This document shows positions 33,463 to 43,500 of a stretch of DNA of 54,498 nucleotides, piece by piece. The notes under the pieces are model-generated. The model was not told the DNA's origin, did no database searches, and was given only the letters and a program-made list of their open reading frames with translations. The translations under genes were made by a program, and so were the position numbers. The stretch lies in NCBI GenBank assembly GCA_028277965.1, contig JANQFF010000268.1, forward strand, positions 1-54,498, given 5' to 3'. How positions within the stretch are numbered: position 1 is the first letter of the stretch; each line of letters opens with the position of its first letter. This stretch comes from Pseudomonadales bacterium. Its GTDB lineage: Bacteria > Pseudomonadota > Gammaproteobacteria > Pseudomonadales > Azotimanducaceae.

Positions 33463-34282
33463 GTGCTTCGACCAATGCCCGCACCTCTTCGAGAACAGGA
33501 TCCGTCACTGGCTCAACGCCGCGCCACAACGTGAACGCGCAGGCTGCCTGTTCAACCAGCATGCCCAGCCCGTCAACACTTGAGACGGCGCCCTCATCCT
33601 GCGCCCAGACCATAAACGTTGCCGCAGCTCCGTAGTTCATGTCATAACAAGTAGATCCACGCACAACATCTGGATCCACTTCAGGGGGACGGCGGTCGTG
33701 ACCTGCGGCGGTGGCGTTGATCACTAGGTCAGCATCAGCAGGTGCATCTTCAAGGCCCGACGAAGCGATGCGCGTGTCACTATCGGAACCGAGGCTTGCA
33801 GCAAGATCGTCCGCCCTGGATCGTGTGCGGTTTGCAATCCAGAGTTCACCCGGTCGGTTTTCGAGCAGCGGCCCAAGCACACCCTGCGTTGCCCCACCCG
33901 CCCCGATGATCAGAACCTTACGTCTCTCGATCTGAATGTGGTGTCGTCTGACCAGGTCGCGGACCAGCCCGATACCGTCCGTGTTGTATCCCCTGGCGAT
34001 CCCATCGCGAATGTCGATCGTGTTAACCGCACCCGCAGCCGCTGCGAGCTCGTCATGACTGTCTACCGCGGCAAACGCATCCTGTTTGAAGGGCACGGTG
34101 ACATTCATGCCTTTTCCCTCTGTGCGGAAGGTCTCGAGAAACGCTCCGAACTTACCCGGTTCGATCAGCTGTTTTTCGTAGACGATTTCCTGCTTGCACT
34201 GATCCGCAAATCGCCGATGGATTTCCGGCGAGAGCGAATGGGCAACCGGATTGCCAACAACAACATATCTGTCGGCGTTCAT
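33455..34282 (-). CDS. aroE: Shikimate dehydrogenase
   Basis: 275 residues. Motifs: VGNPVAHSLSPEIH at the N-terminus, the catalytic Lys in NVTVPFKQDAF, NTIDIRDGIARGYNTDGIG and the NADPH-binding IGAGGATQGVL. It reduces 3-dehydroshikimate to shikimate. Its ATG overlaps the tsaC stop as ATGA. The neighbouring YheV gene overlaps its end. Confidence 0.96.
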   Translation of the reverse strand: MNADRYVVVGNPVAHSLSPEIHRRFADQCKQEIVYEKQLIEPGKFGAFLETFRTEGKGMNVTVPFKQDAFAAVDSHDELAAAAGAVNTIDIRDGIARGYNTDGIGLVRDLVRRHHIQIERRKVLIIGAGGATQGVLGPLLENRPGELWIANRTRSRADDLAASLGSDSDTRIASSGLEDAPADADLVINATAAGHDRRPPEVDPDVVRGSTCYDMNYGAAATFMVWAQDEGAVSSVDGLGMLVEQAACAFTLWRGVEPVTDPVLEEVRALVEARD

Positions 34283-34818
34283 CTCAGAATTGCTCCGTCA
34301 AGCCCGTGGATCGTGCTCGGGGCATCCACGCCATTTGTGCGGCCCGGCAGAATACAATCAACCTCTCCCGCAAACTGAACACGACCCTCCCTTTCCTCCG
34401 TTACGGGCGGTTCTGCACTCCTGTTTGCCGAAGTCGAGACGAGTGGACCACCAAACGCCTTGCACAAATCCCTTGCCTGGGCGTGATCCGGAACACGACA
34501 GGCAATGGTGTCACGACCGCCTGTGATCAATGTTCCGTATCGGTTTTTGTTCGGCAGCACCCACGTATGGTGTCCCGGCCAGGAGGCTTCCACCTCGTGA
34601 CGGTGGCCGAGACCTGACAGGTGTTCTTCGAAGTCAGCAACGTCCGAGCCGATGATGAGCAGTCCTTTTGCAGCTTCGCGCCCTTTGATCGCGAGGATTT
34701 CCCGGACAGCGGTTTCACAATGAGGGTCGCAGGCAAAGCCCCATACACCTTCGGTTGCATGCAGAACGACACCGCCTTCGTGAAGCACGCGGGCGCAGGC
34801 TTCGACAGACGTGCCCAT
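34279..34818 (-). CDS. tsaC: Threonylcarbamoyl-AMP synthase (Sua5/YciO/YrdC family)
   Basis: 179 residues from the ATG at 34818, with GAGAAG just upstream; a longer frame would overlap purE. Motifs: VLHATEGVWGFACDP, IKGREAAKGLLII, RVPDHAQARDLCKAFGGPLVSTSANRSAEPP. It makes threonylcarbamoyl-AMP for t6A modification of tRNA. Overlap with aroE as ATGA suggests coupling, the same neighbourhood as in Pseudomonas. Confidence 0.92.
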   Translation of the reverse strand: MGTSVEACARVLHEGGVVLHATEGVWGFACDPHCETAVREILAIKGREAAKGLLIIGSDVADFEEHLSGLGHRHEVEASWPGHHTWVLPNKNRYGTLITGGRDTIACRVPDHAQARDLCKAFGGPLVSTSANRSAEPPVTEEREGRVQFAGEVDCILPGRTNGVDAPSTIHGLDGAILR

Positions 34819-34849
34819 CTTCTCTTGAGCGCTTGCCGGAGCCGTGCTC

Positions 34850-35350
34850 TCAGCTCGAGAGGGACGCCTGTACGGATGCGTTCTGCGTGGCCACTTTATC
34901 GCGGTTTGCGGCACGATCAGCCTCCAGGCGTTCGCCAATCTCCCCATCTCCAACCGAGAGGATCTGGGCAGCAAGATAAGCTGCGTTTTTGGCTCCGGCT
35001 TTACCAACCGCTACCGTCGCTACCGGGATACCTCCTGGCATCTGGACGGTCGACAACAACGCGTCGAATCCCTGGAGCGGCCCGCTGTCAATTGGAACAC
35101 CGATGACTGGTTTTACGGTGTGAGCGGCAACAGCTCCCGCCAGGTGTGCAGCCATACCCGCTGCGCAGATAAAGACCCCGCAGCCACGACTTTCAGCATC
35201 TGCTACAAATTCTTTCGTTTCTGCTGGTGTGCGGTGAGCGCTCGTAACGCGCACCTCAAATTCAATGCCAAGATCAGCCAGTCCTGAGGTTGTGCTCTGC
35301 ATGACCGGCCAATCCGATTCAGACCCCATTAAAACAGCGACAAACGCCAT
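34850..35350 (-). CDS. purE: N5-carboxyaminoimidazole ribonucleotide mutase
   Basis: 166 residues. MGSESDWPVM at the N-terminus, SAHRTP, then CAAGMAAHLAGAVAAHT, the PurE active-site pattern. It converts N5-CAIR to CAIR in purine synthesis. purK, its usual partner, is not adjacent. In Pseudomonas this slot between dprA and tsaC is different, so the gene has been relocated here. Confidence 0.95.
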   Translation of the reverse strand: MAFVAVLMGSESDWPVMQSTTSGLADLGIEFEVRVTSAHRTPAETKEFVADAESRGCGVFICAAGMAAHLAGAVAAHTVKPVIGVPIDSGPLQGFDALLSTVQMPGGIPVATVAVGKAGAKNAAYLAAQILSVGDGEIGERLEADRAANRDKVATQNASVQASLSS

Positions 35351-35368
35351 GTATCCATTCCGTCCAGT

Positions 35369-36415
35369 TCAAGAGCGCGCAATATACCCAAGGGGTCCCT
35401 GCTGAACAAACCCGCTGAGCTCCATGTCGATGAGCAACCGGTTCACTTCCGGCAACGATGCATCGAGGTGTGACATGATCTCGTCAACCGTTTTCCACTT
35501 ATCAACCAGAAACTCGTAACAAGTGCGTTCACGCTGAGACATTTCGGCCTTTGCCGTGTTTGACTCCGTTAGCGGGCTGGATTCGATACCCATCGCCTCC
35601 AGGATATCCGGTGCTCCCGTTACAAGAGACGCGCCTTCTTTTATGAGTTTGTGACAGCCTGCACTTGCCGGGTTGCTGATCCAGCCGGGTACCGCCATCA
35701 CATCCCGTCCCTGCTCGAGGGCGAAGTCTGCGGTGATGAGCGAACCACTCTTAACCCCTGCTTCAACAACGACCGTCGCCACGGACAGCCCGCTGATAAT
35801 GCGATTACGCTCGACAAACTGGTGGCGGCGTACTGAAACGCCAGGTGCATATTCGCTGATCAGCGCACCCCGTCTCGCGATAATCTGCTGCGCAAGCCCC
35901 CGGTGTCCGGAAGGATAAAGGTGATCGAAACCGGCGCCGAGCACTGCGATGGTTGGCCGGTTTTCGTCCACCGCTCCCCGGTGCGCCGCACCGTCGATAC
36001 CCCAGGCAAGCCCACTCACCACACTGATACCTGCGAGTGATAACGCTGCCGCGATGCTGCGCGCGGTTTCCCGTCCCTGGGTTGTGCACCTGCGGGCACC
36101 TACCACCGCAACCAGCGGATTCGTCAGCCCGTCAAGTTCGCCCTGTACATATAACAACAGGGGTGGGTCCGGGATGGCTTTCAGAGCCGCCGGGAATGCG
36201 TCGTCAAACCAGCCGATCGTCCGAATGTCTTTCGCTACCTGCGGCTGTTTTCCCACCGGGAGTGAGCCTATGCCTTCCAGAAAATCCTTCTCCGGAGACA
36301 GAAGAAGGTCGACGCCCCGCTCGGTCAGCTGCCTCAATACTTTTTTGCGCGGCTGGGCTGCCAGCAGCCTGGCCAGAAGAACTGTCGAATCAGCCGTCGG
36401 GTTTGCCATCCGCAC
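35369..36415 (-). CDS. dprA: DNA-processing protein DprA/Smf
   Basis: 348 residues from a GTG; an ATG two codons later (36409) is equally possible. Rossmann-like core motifs: VVGARRCTTQGRETARSIAA, VVSGLAWGIDGAAHRGA, GLAQQIIARRGALISEYAPG and RNRIISGLSVATVVVEA. A C-terminal winged-helix-like part (LIDMELSGFVQQGPLGYI) ends it. It loads RecA on incoming single-stranded DNA during transformation; it can also have other roles. It heads the dprA-purE-tsaC-aroE-yheV run. Confidence 0.93.
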   Translation of the reverse strand: MRMANPTADSTVLLARLLAAQPRKKVLRQLTERGVDLLLSPEKDFLEGIGSLPVGKQPQVAKDIRTIGWFDDAFPAALKAIPDPPLLLYVQGELDGLTNPLVAVVGARRCTTQGRETARSIAAALSLAGISVVSGLAWGIDGAAHRGAVDENRPTIAVLGAGFDHLYPSGHRGLAQQIIARRGALISEYAPGVSVRRHQFVERNRIISGLSVATVVVEAGVKSGSLITADFALEQGRDVMAVPGWISNPASAGCHKLIKEGASLVTGAPDILEAMGIESSPLTESNTAKAEMSQRERTCYEFLVDKWKTVDEIMSHLDASLPEVNRLLIDMELSGFVQQGPLGYIARS

Positions 36416-36445
36416 ATGGTCGTCCGGGATGGTTGTGCCTTATAT

Positions 36446-36464
36446 GGGAGCGAAGCTCACTCCC
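36446..36464. repeat. Small hairpin upstream of dprA
   Basis: GGGAG-N9-CTCCC (36446-36464) with an inner GAGC-GAA-GCTC stem. It lies between dprA and the LysM gene in the same direction. It is unrelated in sequence to the REP family. Confidence 0.5.
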
Positions 36465-36505
36465 TTATAAGGGCTGAACTCCCCTCTACGCCAGTTATTG
36501 GCGGA

Positions 36506-37570
36506 TCAGGGGTTACGAATCTCGTCAAAAACGGCCAGCGGTCTCTGTGTTTCGAGGACCAGGCCGTAAGACATTTTGTCGAATGTCCGAAAGACCATTA
36601 AGAGCCCCGCTCTTTCACTTGGCAAACGGACCGTTTCGTTGGCGATGCGGTCACGCGCGAGTGCACCGCGCTTGTAGATGGCCAGAACGTTGCCAACCAC
36701 CAGGTTTTCGCGATCGCCCCGGTTCAGAACCACAACGTCGTACTGTCCCACCTGGGTGACGCCGCTGAATACTGAAATGATCTGACCCCTGACAACATCG
36801 TCGGGCGCGCTCGGGAAAAAGGATGAATCGACCTTGCGCTCTTCCGTCGGCAGCACCCTGTCGCCAATCTGAATCTCTTCACGAGTATTCATCGCAGCGA
36901 TAGTTGCGATGTCTCCGTCCTGGGCGATGGCCTGACCCAGGCCAATATAAGTCGCTTCCCTGCCGAGCACCTCGTTGGTATCCGGGTCTACATAAAGCGG
37001 ACCCTTGCGCACAACGTTGTAAGACTGGCTGTCGACGAGTTCGCCTCGTACATAGAGCCTGTCCCCGGCACCCAGCACCAGCCGTTCGCCTTCACCCTGA
37101 AGTACGTAGGGTGCTGCATCAAGTACGCCGGGAGCAACCACACGGTTCTGAACCAGGAAACCCTGAATGGCATCGAGGCTGATAGCCGGGATAGACGCCT
37201 CGAGAGGTGTGGCGCGAATCTGGGGTTTGAGACTGACGGTATCGGATGGTGTCAGTCGCGTGGTTCGTCCTGCTTCGCCGCGTCTCAGTTCGAGCCGGGG
37301 CTGACCGTCAACGTAGACAAGTGCAATCTGATCCCCGGGATAAATCAGGTGGGGGTTTTCGATGTGCGGATTGATCTGCCAGATTTCCGGCCACAACCAG
37401 GGCCGCGACAGAAACGTGCCGCTGATATCCCAGAGTGTGTCGCCTTTGACCACCGTATAGATATCCGGGTGCCCGGGCCGCAGATACTGACTGAGGTCTT
37501 CTGCACGGACCTGAAGGGTGAACAGAAGGCTGACGAAAACGGAAATCAGTGCCAGAAACGTTTTTTTCAC
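36506..37570 (-). CDS. LysM-domain peptidoglycan-binding protein, TsaP-like
   Basis: 354 residues from a GTG. Signal peptide (about 1-23, FLALISVFVSLLFTLQVRA). One LysM domain follows (about 37-85, YTVVKGDTLWDISGTFL, then INPHIENPHLIYPGDQIAL). The C-terminal region is a conserved domain of the same family (VGNVLAIYKRGALARDR). It matches the LysM protein next to dprA in Pseudomonas, named TsaP for its association with the type IV pilus secretin. The symbol is not assigned because no secretin gene is near. Divergent from def. Confidence 0.85.
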   Translation of the reverse strand: MKKTFLALISVFVSLLFTLQVRAEDLSQYLRPGHPDIYTVVKGDTLWDISGTFLSRPWLWPEIWQINPHIENPHLIYPGDQIALVYVDGQPRLELRRGEAGRTTRLTPSDTVSLKPQIRATPLEASIPAISLDAIQGFLVQNRVVAPGVLDAAPYVLQGEGERLVLGAGDRLYVRGELVDSQSYNVVRKGPLYVDPDTNEVLGREATYIGLGQAIAQDGDIATIAAMNTREEIQIGDRVLPTEERKVDSSFFPSAPDDVVRGQIISVFSGVTQVGQYDVVVLNRGDRENLVVGNVLAIYKRGALARDRIANETVRLPSERAGLLMVFRTFDKMSYGLVLETQRPLAVFDEIRNP

Positions 37571-37866
37571 GGTGATGATGTCCAGACCTTTTGAGGTTTA
37601 AGCGCAGTCAGTTGGCGATGCGCAGTTGGTTGAATAGTAGCTACGACGGGTGCTGGTGCGAGCAATCCTCTCTCCTCGAGTGACCCACTTTCTTCCCTTC
37701 GTTCAGCTTAACCGCCAGTTGGAAGGTCGGGGAGCGGGCCTGAGCTTGCGCCAATCCCTCACGGCGCTTAACTCGCTCTGTAAAAAGCTTTAATCTTCCA
37801 CATCTTAGCAGCACAAATTAGGCCAATACTAGAGACAGTTCACACAGAGTCTGTCCACCGTAACCC
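37571..37866. other. Divergent intergenic region between the LysM gene and def
   Basis: 296 bp. It must hold the promoters of both flanking genes, but I could not assign -35/-10 pairs with confidence. The region is about average in base composition and shows no gene and no REP-type element. Confidence 0.5.
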
Positions 37867-38370
37867 ATGAGTTTGTTGACCATTCTGCACTACCCCGATC
37901 CGCGCCTGCGTACACAGGCAAAGCCGGTCTCCCGCTTTGGCGAAGATCTCAGAAAATTCGCCGACGACATGCTCGAGACAATGTACGACGCGCCGGGCAT
38001 TGGCCTGGCCGCTACCCAGGTCAACGTTCACGAACGCATCATTGTCATTGACGTCTCAGAAAACCGGGACGAACCCTACATCTTTGTGAATCCAGAGCTC
38101 GAGGTGAGTGGCGACGAGATTGATACGGAAGAAGGTTGCCTTTCTGTACCCGGGATCTATGAGCCCGTCACACGCTTCGAACGGGTCGCCGTTACTGCCC
38201 GGGATCCCCTGGGTGAACCATTACATGTTGAGGCTGAAGGATTACTTTCAGTGTGCATCCAACATGAGTGCGACCACCTTGAAGGCAAACTGTTTGTCGA
38301 CTACCTGTCCAGTCTGAAACGCAATCGCATACGCAAGAAACTGGTGAAACAACAGAAACAGCGCGCATAA
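37867..38370 (+). CDS. def: Peptide deformylase
   Basis: 167 residues. All three active-site motifs: [16 protein letters not shown] and QHECDHLEG (zinc or iron ligands Cys and two His, catalytic Glu). It removes the formyl group from nascent protein starts. Its TAA overlaps the fmt ATG (TAATG), so the two are coupled. Confidence 0.97.
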   Translation: MSLLTILHYPDPRLRTQAKPVSRFGEDLRKFADDMLETMYDAPGIGLAATQVNVHERIIVIDVSENRDEPYIFVNPELEVSGDEIDTEEGCLSVPGIYEPVTRFERVAVTARDPLGEPLHVEAEGLLSVCIQHECDHLEGKLFVDYLSSLKRNRIRKKLVKQQKQRA

Positions 38371-39317
38371 TGAGGCTCGCATTTGCCGGTAGTCCGGAAT
38401 TTGCCGCCCGTATTCTGCATTCTCTGATTGAAAGTGAACACTCACTTTGCGTGATCTATACCCAGCCCGATCGCGCCCGGGGTCGTGGACGCAGGGTCGA
38501 GTACAATCCCGTCAAAAAACTTGCCCTCGAACACAGTCTGATTGTTGAGCAACCCGCCACACTGAAGACAGCTGACGCTGCTGAGACGCTTATGGGTTAC
38601 AAACCCGATGTTTTGATTGTGGCCGCATACGGTCTGATCCTCCCCGGCGCCATACTTGAGGCCCCACGTCTGGGTTGTCTGAATGTGCACGCCTCACTCT
38701 TACCCAGGTGGCGTGGGGCAGCACCCATCGAGCGTTCCGTCATGGCGGGTGATACCCGTACCGGGGTCAGCATCATGCAGATGGACGAAGGCCTTGATAC
38801 AGGCCCGGTTTTTGCGACCGCGGAAACACCCATCAATCTGTCCGGATCCATTACAGAACTAGAAAACAAACTTGCCGATCTCGGATATGAGCTGCTGTTA
38901 AAGGTGCTGACCGATCTCGATCATCCGGACGATCCTCCAACCGCGGTGGCCCAGAACGACACGGGTGTATCGTATGCACCCAAACTCACCGCAGTCGACC
39001 GGCGCCTCGACTGGCATCAATCTGCAGACGAGCTCACCCGTCGGATCTGGGCCTTGAGCGCCAGGATGCCAGTCAGAATAGAGGTGGGCGGCCTGCGCGC
39101 CCAGATCATCGAAGCGACATCTGGCGACGGCGAGACCGACGCTGAACCCGGCACCCTCACACAAGCGAATAAAAGCAGCATCAACGTACAATGTGCAACC
39201 GGAACGTTGCAGATAACGAAATTACGCATCGAGGGCGGCAAAGGTACCGTGCTCACGCCTGCTGAAGCCCTCAACGGGTACCGATCGTCGTTTGAACCCG
39301 GCACCCAGGTCCAGTGA
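38370..39317 (+). CDS. fmt: Methionyl-tRNA formyltransferase
   Basis: 315 residues. The N-terminal formyltransferase domain has FAGSPEFAARIL, YGLILPGAILEAP and LNVHASLLPRWRGAAPI, with the catalytic Asn-His-Asp set, and MQMDEGLDTGPV. The C-terminal domain is short but complete. It formylates Met-tRNAi with 10-formyl-THF. The stop TGA overlaps the rsmB GTG (GTGA). Confidence 0.96.
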   Translation: MRLAFAGSPEFAARILHSLIESEHSLCVIYTQPDRARGRGRRVEYNPVKKLALEHSLIVEQPATLKTADAAETLMGYKPDVLIVAAYGLILPGAILEAPRLGCLNVHASLLPRWRGAAPIERSVMAGDTRTGVSIMQMDEGLDTGPVFATAETPINLSGSITELENKLADLGYELLLKVLTDLDHPDDPPTAVAQNDTGVSYAPKLTAVDRRLDWHQSADELTRRIWALSARMPVRIEVGGLRAQIIEATSGDGETDAEPGTLTQANKSSINVQCATGTLQITKLRIEGGKGTVLTPAEALNGYRSSFEPGTQVQ

Positions 39318-40645
39318 GCCGACAGGACGTCAACATTCGGGCCAGCGCTGCAAAAGCACTGCATCAAATTGTTTCACACAACCGAACAATCGATTGGGCA
39401 CTTGAGCGGGGTGTCCTGGACGATCCGGCGACTGCCGCAATTGTCTACGAAAGCCTGCGATATTACCCTGAGCTCAACACCCGGGTCATGGGATGCCTCG
39501 AACGACCTCCTCGGGACAAAGACCTGGATATATACGCTTTGATGATAGTGGGTGCTTACCAGCTTGCAGATCCCGCCATTCCGGACTATGCCGCCATCAA
39601 TGAAACCGTTAATGCCACCAGACAGCTGAAAAAACCCTGGGCCAAAGGCCTGGTGAATGCTGTTCTCAGGAAGCTGGCTGCTGTAGATTTAGCCAAACGA
39701 ACGTTCGAACACCATAATCACTCTGCCTGGTTGGCTGATGAGCTTCATCGGGATTTCCCGGAACACGCCCCTGCCCTGATGAGGGCCAACAATCAGCGCG
39801 CGCCCATGTGCCTGCGCGTCAATCTGCACCGTATATCTGCGGAAGACTACCGGAAACAACTCGATCAGGCAGATATTGCGTATCGAACATTCCTGCCGGA
39901 ATTGCCTGAGACACTCATTCTGCATGACCCGGTTCCGGCAGATACGCTACCCGGATGGGAAGATGGACTCGTCGCTATCCAGGACTGCGGGGCGCAGCTG
40001 GCTGCAGTGCTTGCCCTTAACGCGGCACAGAGCCCTTTGAGAGTGCTTGACGCGTGCGCTGCCCCGGGTGGCAAGCTGTTCCACATCCTGGAACGCCACG
40101 GGAAATCCGATATCGATGTCACTGCCCTCGAAGTCAGCGAGCGGCGTGCAAACACCATGCGGAAACTGGGTCACCGGCTCGGGCACGAAGTCGACGTGAC
40201 GGTTGAGGACGCCCGGTTTGTCTCTACCGACACCCCATACTCTCTGATCCTGCTCGACGTCCCCTGCTCAGGAACCGGAACCTTGCGCCGCCACCCCGAG
40301 ATCAAAATACAGCTGGACAAAAACCGTCTCGACGACCTGGTCGCAACACAACGCGAACTCCTGGAAAGCTTGTGGTCATCCCTCGCGTCCGGGGGTACTC
40401 TTCTCTATTGCACCTGCTCTCTGTTACACCAGGAAAACGACGCAACTATCCAGGCGTTCCTCTCGGCGAATGAAAACAACAATGCCCAGATCCTGCCTGT
40501 CTCCCTACCCCTGGGAAACGCCACTGAATTCGGCTGGCAACTTACACCGCTCGATGACACCGACGGCTTCTATTTCTGCCTGTTACGCAAACCCGCCCCG
40601 GACGAACGTGTTACAGATCAACCGGCTTCAATCGGACTCACCTGA
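39314..40645 (+). CDS. rsmB: 16S rRNA m5C967 methyltransferase
   Basis: 443 residues from a GTG overlapping fmt. An NusB-like N-terminal domain (about 1-140; ALERGVLDDPATAAIVYESLRYY) is followed by the methyltransferase: VLDACAAPGGKLFHI, ALEVSERRANTMRKLGHRLG, LLDVPCSGTGTLRRHPE (Cys of motif IV) and LLYCTCSLLHQEN (Cys of motif VI). It methylates C967 of 16S rRNA. Tight linkage to trkA follows. Confidence 0.95.
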   Translation: MSRQDVNIRASAAKALHQIVSHNRTIDWALERGVLDDPATAAIVYESLRYYPELNTRVMGCLERPPRDKDLDIYALMIVGAYQLADPAIPDYAAINETVNATRQLKKPWAKGLVNAVLRKLAAVDLAKRTFEHHNHSAWLADELHRDFPEHAPALMRANNQRAPMCLRVNLHRISAEDYRKQLDQADIAYRTFLPELPETLILHDPVPADTLPGWEDGLVAIQDCGAQLAAVLALNAAQSPLRVLDACAAPGGKLFHILERHGKSDIDVTALEVSERRANTMRKLGHRLGHEVDVTVEDARFVSTDTPYSLILLDVPCSGTGTLRRHPEIKIQLDKNRLDDLVATQRELLESLWSSLASGGTLLYCTCSLLHQENDATIQAFLSANENNNAQILPVSLPLGNATEFGWQLTPLDDTDGFYFCLLRKPAPDERVTDQPASIGLT

Positions 40646-40648
40646 GCA

Positions 40649-42022
40649 ATGAAGATACTCATTCTAGGTGCCGGACAGGTCGGCGGGACACTGGCCGAGA
40701 ATCTCGCAAACGAAGAGTTCGACATAACACTCGTCGACAACGATCCGGATCGCCTGAAAGAACTCTCCGACAGACTGGATATACAAACGATCGAGGGTTG
40801 GGCGGCTCATCCGGACGTCCTGAGACAGGCAGGGTCCGACGACGCCGACATCGTTGTCGCAGTGACATCCAGCGATGAGGTCAACATGATCGCATGCCAG
40901 GTGTGTTATTCGCTGTTTCGAACACCAACCAAAATAGCCCGGGTTCGTTCTCAGTCGTATCTCGACCGTGAGGGTTTCTTCAGCCGGGAGCACATGCCTA
41001 TCGACGTCCTCATCAACCCCGAGCAGGTTGTGACGGATCACATCAATGAGCTTCTGAAACACCCCGGCGCCCTGCAGGTGCTCGACTTCGCTGACGGCCG
41101 GGTTCAGCTCGTAGCGATGCGCGCATACTATGACGGACCGCTGGTCGGGCAGGCGCTGAAAACCCTTCGCCAGCACATGCCGCGTGCGGAAACCCGGGTT
41201 GCTGCCATCTTCCGCAGAGGCCGGGCTATCATCCCTGAGGGTGATACGGTCATCGAAGTCGATGACGAGGTTTTTTTCCTCGCGGCCCGCGAACATATCG
41301 ACCAGGTGATGAGTGAGCTGCGCAAGGTTGAACGGCCCTTTAAACGGGTGATGATTGCCGGGGGCGGCAACGTTGGCGCCAACCTCGCCGAAACGATCGA
41401 AGACAACCACGCAGTCAAACTTCTGGAGTACAACCCGAGACGGGCAAAGTATCTGGCTGACCGCCTGATGACGACGGTTGTCCTGCAGGGTGATGCTACT
41501 GACCGGGATCTTCTGCTCGAGGAGAACATCGAGCAGTGTGATGCATTCTGCGCTCTCACCAACGACGACGAGGTGAATATCATGTCCGCGCTGCTCGCCA
41601 AGCGGCTCGGTGTTCGCCAGGTGATTGCCCTCATTTCCAAACCCGCCTACGTGGATCTCATGCAGGGTGGCGATATCGATATCGCTGTCTCACCCCAACA
41701 GGCCACAACCAGCTCCCTGCTATCTCACGTGCGACGCGCCGATGTCACGAAGGTACACAGCCTGCGTCGTGGAGCAGCCGAAGCCATGGAAGCAGTCGCA
41801 CACGGTGACGAGAAGAGTTCCCGTGTTGTTGGTCGCCGTATCAACGAGATCGACCTGCCAACCGGCACAACCATCGGCGCCGTTGTACGGGGAAACAACG
41901 TCATGATCGGCGATGACGATGTCGAGATTGAATCCGGCGACCACGTCATCCTCTTTCTGGCGGACAAAAAACAGGTGCGCGCCGTCGAGCGGCTTTTCCA
42001 GGTCGGCCTGGCGTTCTTCTGA
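40649..42022 (+). CDS. trkA: Trk potassium uptake protein TrkA (NAD-binding)
   Basis: 457 residues: two RCK-type units. The first begins [19 protein letters not shown] and the second [16 protein letters not shown] at about residue 235, each with a NAD-binding Rossmann site and a C-terminal ligand-binding part. It is the cytoplasmic regulatory subunit of TrkH-type potassium channels. It follows rsmB by 3 nt and precedes trkH. Confidence 0.96.
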   Translation: MKILILGAGQVGGTLAENLANEEFDITLVDNDPDRLKELSDRLDIQTIEGWAAHPDVLRQAGSDDADIVVAVTSSDEVNMIACQVCYSLFRTPTKIARVRSQSYLDREGFFSREHMPIDVLINPEQVVTDHINELLKHPGALQVLDFADGRVQLVAMRAYYDGPLVGQALKTLRQHMPRAETRVAAIFRRGRAIIPEGDTVIEVDDEVFFLAAREHIDQVMSELRKVERPFKRVMIAGGGNVGANLAETIEDNHAVKLLEYNPRRAKYLADRLMTTVVLQGDATDRDLLLEENIEQCDAFCALTNDDEVNIMSALLAKRLGVRQVIALISKPAYVDLMQGGDIDIAVSPQQATTSSLLSHVRRADVTKVHSLRRGAAEAMEAVAHGDEKSSRVVGRRINEIDLPTGTTIGAVVRGNNVMIGDDDVEIESGDHVILFLADKKQVRAVERLFQVGLAFF

Positions 42023-42054
42023 CGTCGATGTCTGCGAACAAACACTAAACAACG

Positions 42055-43500
42055 ATGCACCTCGGCATTATCTTCAGGGTCACCGGCACCCTCCTGACAT
42101 TCTTCAGTATCACGTTCCTGATCCCGGTTCTGTTTGCACTTCACTACGGTGAAAACACCATCCCGACGTTCGCGCTGGCTTTCATCATCACACTCACCAG
42201 CGGGCTCCTGCTCTGGCTGCCGCTACGCGGTGGCGGAGACCTCCGGGGTGGAGATGGTTTTCTGATCACCGCCCTTTTTTACGTTGGGCTCGGCATATTT
42301 GGAGCCATCCCCCTCTACTTCGCCGAATCCACGCAAATGAGCTTCGTGGACGCTGCTTTCGAGTCCATGTCCGGGCTCACAACTACGGGGGCGACCGTCC
42401 TTTCCGGTCTGGACGACCTGCCTAAATCGCTGCTCTTCTATCGTCAGCTACTCCAGTGGTTCGGTGGCATGGGCATCATTGTCCTGGCGGTCGCCATATT
42501 TCCAATGTTGGGAATTGGGGGCATGCAGCTGTACCGAACGGAGTCTCCGGGGCCCGCCAAAGACAATAAGCTCACTCCCCGCATCACAGAGACTGCCAAG
42601 GCACTCTGGTATATCTACCTTGGTCTGACCGTCGCCTGTGCTCTCAGCTACATGGCGGCAGGCATGGATTTCTTCGACGCCCTGAGCCACAGTTTTTCCA
42701 CGGTCGCTATCGGGGGTTTTTCAACCCACGACGCCAGCATAGGCTATTTCCAGAACCCGCTGGTCGAAACTGTGGCTATCGTGTTCATGGTCTTGTCAGG
42801 CATTAACTTCGGTTTACACTTCATCGTGTGGCGCCGCCGTAATCCACTGCAGTACTTCCAGGACGTGGAACTCCGTGCTTACCTGCTGATACTCGTCAGC
42901 CTTTCCATCATCGTTGTTGCGCTCCTGACGCTGGATACCCCTGAAGGGGTTTCCCCCATCCGCGATGGCATCTTCCAGACGGTCTCTATCGCTACAACCA
43001 CCGGTTTCACCACACAGAACTTCAGCCTGTGGCCGTCGGTTGCACCCGTCCTTCTGCTGCTTGCGGCATTTGCCGGCGGGTGTGCCGGTTCGACTGCTGG
43101 CGGTATCAAAATCATCCGGGTGCTGATGATTTACCTTCAGGGCATGCGGGAGGTGAAACGCTTGATTCATCCCCATGGGGTTTTCCCAATCAAGCTGGGC
43201 AACACACCGGTGGGTGACCGTCTCATCGAGGCGGTCTGGAGTTTTTTCAGTGTCTACGCCATTCTCTTTCTGTTGATGGTGACGTTCGTTATCTTTGCCG
43301 GTGATCTCGACTTCACTACCGCGTTCTCAGCCGTGGGCGCATGTCTTAACAATCTGGGACCGGGTCTCGGTGACGTAGCTTTGAACTACGCCGATCTGCC
43401 CGCCAGCGTCAAATGGCTGCTGATGTTCACCATGATGCTTGGACGCCTCGAGATATTCACCGTGCTGGTGCTTCTGACCCCCGCTTACTGGCGTCGGTAG
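42055..43500 (+). CDS. trkH: Trk potassium uptake transmembrane protein TrkH
   Basis: 481 residues with about ten membrane segments. The family's four pore repeats with filter glycines are visible: SMSGLTTTGATVLSGLD, FSTVAIGGFSTHDAS, QTVSIATTTGFTTQNF and FSAVGACLNNLGPGLG. It passes K+ with TrkA as the gating partner. Its last 16 nt overlap the 3' end of the convergent acyltransferase gene. Confidence 0.96.
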   Translation: MHLGIIFRVTGTLLTFFSITFLIPVLFALHYGENTIPTFALAFIITLTSGLLLWLPLRGGGDLRGGDGFLITALFYVGLGIFGAIPLYFAESTQMSFVDAAFESMSGLTTTGATVLSGLDDLPKSLLFYRQLLQWFGGMGIIVLAVAIFPMLGIGGMQLYRTESPGPAKDNKLTPRITETAKALWYIYLGLTVACALSYMAAGMDFFDALSHSFSTVAIGGFSTHDASIGYFQNPLVETVAIVFMVLSGINFGLHFIVWRRRNPLQYFQDVELRAYLLILVSLSIIVVALLTLDTPEGVSPIRDGIFQTVSIATTTGFTTQNFSLWPSVAPVLLLLAAFAGGCAGSTAGGIKIIRVLMIYLQGMREVKRLIHPHGVFPIKLGNTPVGDRLIEAVWSFFSVYAILFLLMVTFVIFAGDLDFTTAFSAVGACLNNLGPGLGDVALNYADLPASVKWLLMFTMMLGRLEIFTVLVLLTPAYWRR

